From Rouxiella badensis (GTDB lineage: Bacteria > Pseudomonadota > Gammaproteobacteria > Enterobacterales > Enterobacteriaceae): a stretch of DNA of 64,000 nt. Under the pieces are notes generated by a model. That model ran no database searches and was not told the DNA's origin. It worked only from the letters and a program-made list of their open reading frames with translations. Shown here piece after piece: positions 60,799-64,000 of this stretch. The stretch is from positions 124,001-188,000 of the forward strand of contig NZ_MRWE01000002.1 of the NCBI RefSeq assembly GCF_002093665.1, read 5' to 3'. The first letter of the stretch is position 1. The number at the start of each line of letters is the position of its first letter. The position numbers and the translations under genes are program-made.

Positions 60799-61278
60799 TT
60801 ACCAGCGAACCAGCCCGTTGATGGGCACGCGGGTGAGAACCTGTTGCAAAGACTCGCCGTCGGGGAAGAGAAGCTCCGGGGCGATTTCTGCCAGCGGATA
60901 AAGCATGAACTCGCGGTTCTTCATGTCGTAGTGCGGCACGGTGAGACGCTCGGTGGCATAAATCTCGTTGCCGTAAAGCAGCATATCGAGATCCAGTGTG
61001 CGCGGTCCCCAGCGTTCGGCTTTACGCACCCGGCCCTGATTTTGCTCAATCGCCTGAGTATAGTCGAGCAACTGATGGGCTGGCAGCTGAGTATCCAGCG
61101 CGACCACGGCATTGAGATAATCCGGCTGGTCCTGCGGGCCAAGCGGTTTACTGCGGTAAAAAGAAGAAGCCTGAACCAGGTGGGTACGAGGAATGTGCGC
61201 CAGCGCCTCCAGCGCACAGTTAACCTGGTCTACAGGCTGGGCAAGATTACTGCCCAGCGCGATGTAGACCCGAATCAT
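60799..61278 (-). CDS. folK: 6-hydroxymethyl-7,8-dihydropterin pyrophosphokinase FolK
   Basis: Folate pathway enzyme transferring pyrophosphate from ATP to hydroxymethyl-dihydropterin. It has 159 residues, as in E. coli. Signatures are [16 protein letters not shown] at the N-terminus, [21 protein letters not shown], and the HPPK motif [15 protein letters not shown], then [18 protein letters not shown]. The ATG overlaps the pcnB stop by four bases, as in E. coli. Confidence 0.98.
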   Translation of the reverse strand: MIRVYIALGSNLAQPVDQVNCALEALAHIPRTHLVQASSFYRSKPLGPQDQPDYLNAVVALDTQLPAHQLLDYTQAIEQNQGRVRKAERWGPRTLDLDMLLYGNEIYATERLTVPHYDMKNREFMLYPLAEIAPELLFPDGESLQQVLTRVPINGLVRW

Positions 61279-62843
61279 TGACCGCTACCCGCGCGTGGTG
61301 CACGTTTGCGGGGACGACGTGTGCGGTTACGGCGCGGTGGCGCGTCATCGCCCAGCGTGCCCAGCATGTTCTTCTGCGACGCCGGTGTCGCCTCCTGGAA
61401 CTCGCTCCACCATTGCGTCAGGCTTTGCAGCTCACGATGCTGCTCAACTTCGGCGCGCAGCGCCAGCAGGTCGAATGCAGCGCGGAACTTAGGATGTTCC
61501 ATCAGCTTGTGCGCGCGCTTGCCTTGACGACGAGACAGACGCAGTTGCAGAGACCAGATATCGCGCACCAGCGTAGTGATGCGTTTTGGAATAGCCAGAG
61601 AACGGCACTGCTCGTCGAGCACGTCGTTCATCGCCAGTGAGAAGGCGTCGTAATAAGTCAGTCCGCCTTCCTGCGCCAGTTTCTGCGCATGTTCGATAAC
61701 CGGATACCACAGCATCGCCGCGAACAGGAATGCCGGATTCACCCGCATGTCGTTATGCAGACGATGGTCGGTGTTCTTCAGCACCTGATCCAGAATGCGT
61801 TCCATCGGGCTGTCACCGCCCTCGGTGAACTGGCGGGCAATCAGTGGGAACAGTGGCTGGAACAGCTGATATTCACGCAGCAGCTCAGCGGTTCTGAAAC
61901 CGTAGCCCGCTTGCAGCAGCTTGAGGGATTCTTCAAACAGACGCGCCGGAGGAATTTCCTGCAACAGGGTCGCCAGACGAGGAATAGGCTCGGCGGTTTC
62001 CGGGCTGATGGTCATGTCCAGCTTGGCGGCGAAGCGCACGGCACGCAGCATACGTACCGGATCTTCACGGTAACGCGTCTCAGGATCGCCAATCAGGCGA
62101 ATCACGCCTTCTTTCAAATCTTTCAGGCCGCCGGTGTAGTCGCGCAGCGTAAAGTCAGAAATTCCGTAGTACAGGCTGTTAATGGTGAAGTCGCGGCGCT
62201 GAGCATCTTCTTCAATTGAACCAAAGATGTTGTCGCGCAGCAGCATACCGTTCTGAGCCTGCTGGGAAAGATTCTTGTCGTCGGTTTCCTGCACCTGTTC
62301 GTGGTGTCCACGGAAGGTCGCTACTTCGATGATTTCCGGGCCAAACATGACGTGGGCCAAACGGAAACGACGGCCAACCAGACGGCAGTTGCGGAACAGT
62401 TTACGGACCTGCTCTGGCGTCGCGTTGGTGGTAATGTCGAAGTCTTTCGGTTTCTTGTGCAGCAGCAGATCGCGAACGCCGCCGCCGACCAGATAGGCCT
62501 CATACCCTGATTTATTCAGGCGATAGAGCACCTTCAGCGCGTTATCGCTGATGTCTTTGCGTGAAATATCGTGGCCGTCGCGCGGGATAATCGTCATGTC
62601 GCCAGACGATACATCGCTTTGTTTGCTCACGTGTTTTTGCTGTGGCTGCTGCGTGCGCGGCGATTGACGCGGTGCAGTGCGTCTTTCACGAACTTCTGGC
62701 GCTTTAGCCTTCACCTGTTCAACGTCAGGGGAAGTAATGGGATCGCGGTGGCCTTTATCATCATGAACGGGCGTCTCTTCACGACTGATTTTATCTTCAC
62801 GAACTAGCACCTTACGGCAAAAATTGGCTACTCGGGTAAAAAT
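61275..62843 (-). CDS. pcnB: Poly(A) polymerase I PcnB, probable AUU start
   Basis: Adds 3' poly(A) tails that target RNA for decay and controls ColE1-type plasmid copy number. The conserved N-terminus [12 protein letters not shown] is preceded directly by ATT (62843-62841), with GAGGTG 4 bases before it and no ATG, GTG or TTG nearby; E. coli pcnB is a documented AUU-start gene. This gives 522 residues. Residues about 15 to 75 form a polar, Pro/Gln/Arg-rich segment longer than in E. coli (465). Then come the catalytic head [21 protein letters not shown] (GG...DxD), [15 protein letters not shown], and the basic C-terminal tail [14 protein letters not shown]. An open frame reaches 62879, but its ATG is not conserved. 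Confidence 0.93.
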   Translation of the reverse strand: MFTRVANFCRKVLVREDKISREETPVHDDKGHRDPITSPDVEQVKAKAPEVRERRTAPRQSPRTQQPQQKHVSKQSDVSSGDMTIIPRDGHDISRKDISDNALKVLYRLNKSGYEAYLVGGGVRDLLLHKKPKDFDITTNATPEQVRKLFRNCRLVGRRFRLAHVMFGPEIIEVATFRGHHEQVQETDDKNLSQQAQNGMLLRDNIFGSIEEDAQRRDFTINSLYYGISDFTLRDYTGGLKDLKEGVIRLIGDPETRYREDPVRMLRAVRFAAKLDMTISPETAEPIPRLATLLQEIPPARLFEESLKLLQAGYGFRTAELLREYQLFQPLFPLIARQFTEGGDSPMERILDQVLKNTDHRLHNDMRVNPAFLFAAMLWYPVIEHAQKLAQEGGLTYYDAFSLAMNDVLDEQCRSLAIPKRITTLVRDIWSLQLRLSRRQGKRAHKLMEHPKFRAAFDLLALRAEVEQHRELQSLTQWWSEFQEATPASQKNMLGTLGDDAPPRRNRTRRPRKRAPRAGSGQ

Positions 62844-62893
62844 GGTACACCTCGATAGTGTCGGATAAGAATGGCGCAACTTAAAAACAGCGG

Positions 62894-63775
62894 CTAATCA
62901 TAGCTCACACGGGCAAATCGTGGAACTTTTTCCAACGACCAATGCGTTACTGCCCAGCGTAATAATAAAGGCAAAGTTAAATCCTGCCAGCTTTCTGGTA
63001 CAGATTGCCCTAAAAATAACATTGTTTGCACAATTACCGGCCGCGGATCGCCGTCGGGTAGCGCTGGAGCATGATTTTGCTTGGAGAGTTTGTCGCCGTT
63101 GGCATTAAGTGCCAAAGGTAAATGAACGTAACCTGGCGCTGGCAGACCCAAATGCTGATACAGTGACAGTTGTCGCACCGTCGGCGCAATCAGGTCAGCG
63201 CCGCGTACGATATGGTTGACGCCCTGAAAATGGTCGTCGATCACCACCGCCAGATTATAGGCAAACAGCCCGTCGCGGCGGCGGATAATAAAATCTTCTT
63301 CTGCCAGTCCGGCATCAGCAATAAATTCGCCCTGTAGCTCGTCGTGAAAGCGCTGAACCGGCAAGGTTTGATGCAAACGAATCGCTGCATTCTCCGGGCC
63401 ATGACCTGCACAACGGCAGTGGCCGTCATAGGTGCCACCGAGCTGAGAGATACGTTGGCGCGTACAGGTGCAGTAATAGCTTTTACCCTGCTGATGCAGC
63501 CATGCCAGCGTTTCTCGGTAGGCCTCGTGTCGCTGTGACTGCCAGACCACCTCGCCGTCCCACTCTAGCCCGTACTGCTCGAGCTTGGCCAGAATTCGAC
63601 TTGCGCTGCCTGGGACTTCTCGCGGTGGGTCGAGGTCATCGATACGCACATGCCATTGTCCACCCTGTGAACGGGCGTGCAGATAGCTACCGAGTGCGGC
63701 AATCAATGAACCAAAGTGGAGGTCGCCTGAAGGCGAAGGAGCGAAACGACCGATATAGGGAGATGAGATAGACAT
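62894..63775 (-). CDS. gluQ: Glutamyl-queuosine tRNA(Asp) synthetase GluQ
   Basis: Truncated paralogue of glutamyl-tRNA synthetase that attaches glutamate to queuosine in tRNA(Asp), lacking the anticodon-binding domain. The ATG at 63775 gives 293 residues. Signatures: [23 protein letters not shown] (HIGH-like HFGS), [10 protein letters not shown], a zinc site around [10 protein letters not shown] and YDGHCRC, and [14 protein letters not shown] (KMSKS-like). A frame open 48 codons upstream overlaps dksA and is not conserved. It follows dksA after a 49-base gap holding a hairpin. Confidence 0.96.
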   Translation of the reverse strand: MSISSPYIGRFAPSPSGDLHFGSLIAALGSYLHARSQGGQWHVRIDDLDPPREVPGSASRILAKLEQYGLEWDGEVVWQSQRHEAYRETLAWLHQQGKSYYCTCTRQRISQLGGTYDGHCRCAGHGPENAAIRLHQTLPVQRFHDELQGEFIADAGLAEEDFIIRRRDGLFAYNLAVVIDDHFQGVNHIVRGADLIAPTVRQLSLYQHLGLPAPGYVHLPLALNANGDKLSKQNHAPALPDGDPRPVIVQTMLFLGQSVPESWQDLTLPLLLRWAVTHWSLEKVPRFARVSYD

Positions 63776-63786
63776 GGCGAGGAGAG

Positions 63787-63810
63787 CGCGGTGTGCAAAA
63801 ACACACCGCG
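63787..63810 (-). terminator. Hairpin between dksA and gluQ
   Basis: CGCGGTGTG (63787-63795) and CACACCGCG (63802-63810) make a perfect 9-bp stem with a 6-base loop. On the minus strand no T-run follows the stem; the T bases are in the loop. A terminator controlling gluQ after dksA is known in Shigella, so this may attenuate gluQ, but by sequence it is not a canonical terminator. Confidence 0.55.
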
Positions 63811-63824
63811 TGAGTTCCCGTAAC

Positions 63825-64000
63825 TTAGCCGGCCATCTGCTTTTCGCGGATTTCTGCCAGTGTTTTACAGTCGATGCACAAGTCAGCGGTTGGACGTGCT
63901 TCAAGACGGCGGATACCAATCTCTACGCCACAGGATTCACAGAAACCGAAATCCTCGTCTTCCACTTTTTTCAACGTTTTCTCGATCTTTTTAATCAGCT
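63825..64000 (-). CDS. dksA: RNA polymerase-binding transcription factor DksA (3' part)
   Basis: Only the last 57 codons are in the window; the gene runs off the right edge. The visible protein is the C-terminal zinc-finger domain: [19 protein letters not shown], then the cysteine pairs CESCGVEIG and [10 protein letters not shown], ending EKQMAG. This matches E. coli DksA, which works with ppGpp in the RNA polymerase secondary channel to control rRNA and amino acid genes. The stop TAA is at 63827-63825. Confidence 0.97.
   Translation of the reverse strand, partial: LIKKIEKTLKKVEDEDFGFCESCGVEIGIRRLEARPTADLCIDCKTLAEIREKQMAG

Overview
This window is a stretch of chromosome from a gammaproteobacterium of the order Enterobacterales. 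Nearly every core gene is close in sequence to its Escherichia coli counterpart, and the backbone order matches the E. coli mraY to dksA segment (about minutes 2 to 4). It is not E. coli itself. The gcd, yacH, yadE and yadI genes are missing from their usual places, a DUF721 (DciA-like) gene sits beside secM, and several transport, sugar and signalling genes are inserted. A member of Yersiniaceae (Serratia, Rahnella or Rouxiella relatives) is a reasonable guess, but the genus cannot be fixed from sequence reading alone.

Layout. 1-10.4 kb: the second half of the division and cell wall (dcw) cluster, mraY-murD-ftsW-murG-murC-ddlB-ftsQ-ftsA-ftsZ, all on + and tightly packed or overlapping. 10.5-15.4 kb: lpxC, a minus-strand DUF721 gene, secM and secA. 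15.5-24.8 kb: mutT, then yacG-zapD-coaE (minus), guaC, the type IV pilus set ppdD-hofB-hofC (minus), nadC (minus) and ampDE. 24.8-27.2 kb: an inserted two-gene sugar island on minus, a GPH-type transporter followed by a GH43 glycosidase. 27.5-36.5 kb: aroP with tandem TyrR boxes, then pdhR-aceE-aceF-lpd (pyruvate dehydrogenase) with a PdhR operator. 36.6-46.7 kb: an orphan GltI-like binding protein, acnB, yacL, speED, yacC, cueO with a CueR-type promoter, hpt and can. 46.8-48.5 kb: the yadGH exporter. 48.6-54.4 kb: an inserted five-gene minus-strand operon holding a complete oligopeptide-type ABC importer plus an Asp/Glu racemase family protein. 54.6-56.7 kb: panD, panC and panB (pantothenate synthesis). 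56.9-60.8 kb: an inserted qseBC two-component system followed by opgD. 60.8-64.0 kb: folK, pcnB, gluQ and the 3' end of dksA, all on minus.

How the parts work together. The first 10 kb makes lipid II precursors, flips and polymerises septal peptidoglycan, and assembles the Z ring; ZapD (16.3 kb) bundles FtsZ. LpxC commits carbon to lipid A. SecM senses Sec activity to tune SecA. AmpD and AmpE recycle and sense wall turnover. AceE, AceF and Lpd feed acetyl-CoA to the TCA cycle, where AcnB acts. CoaE and PanBCD bracket coenzyme A synthesis. SpeD and SpeE make spermidine.

The most unusual points are the racemase-containing ABC operon, the DUF721 gene paired head to head with a SecM whose arrest motif differs from E. 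coli, a pcnB reading frame that appears to keep the rare AUU start, a pilin with a long leader, and several unexplained inverted repeats in gene leaders (ftsA-ftsZ, lpxC, aceE, hpt, qseB). No tRNA, rRNA, insertion sequence, phage gene or CRISPR array was seen.
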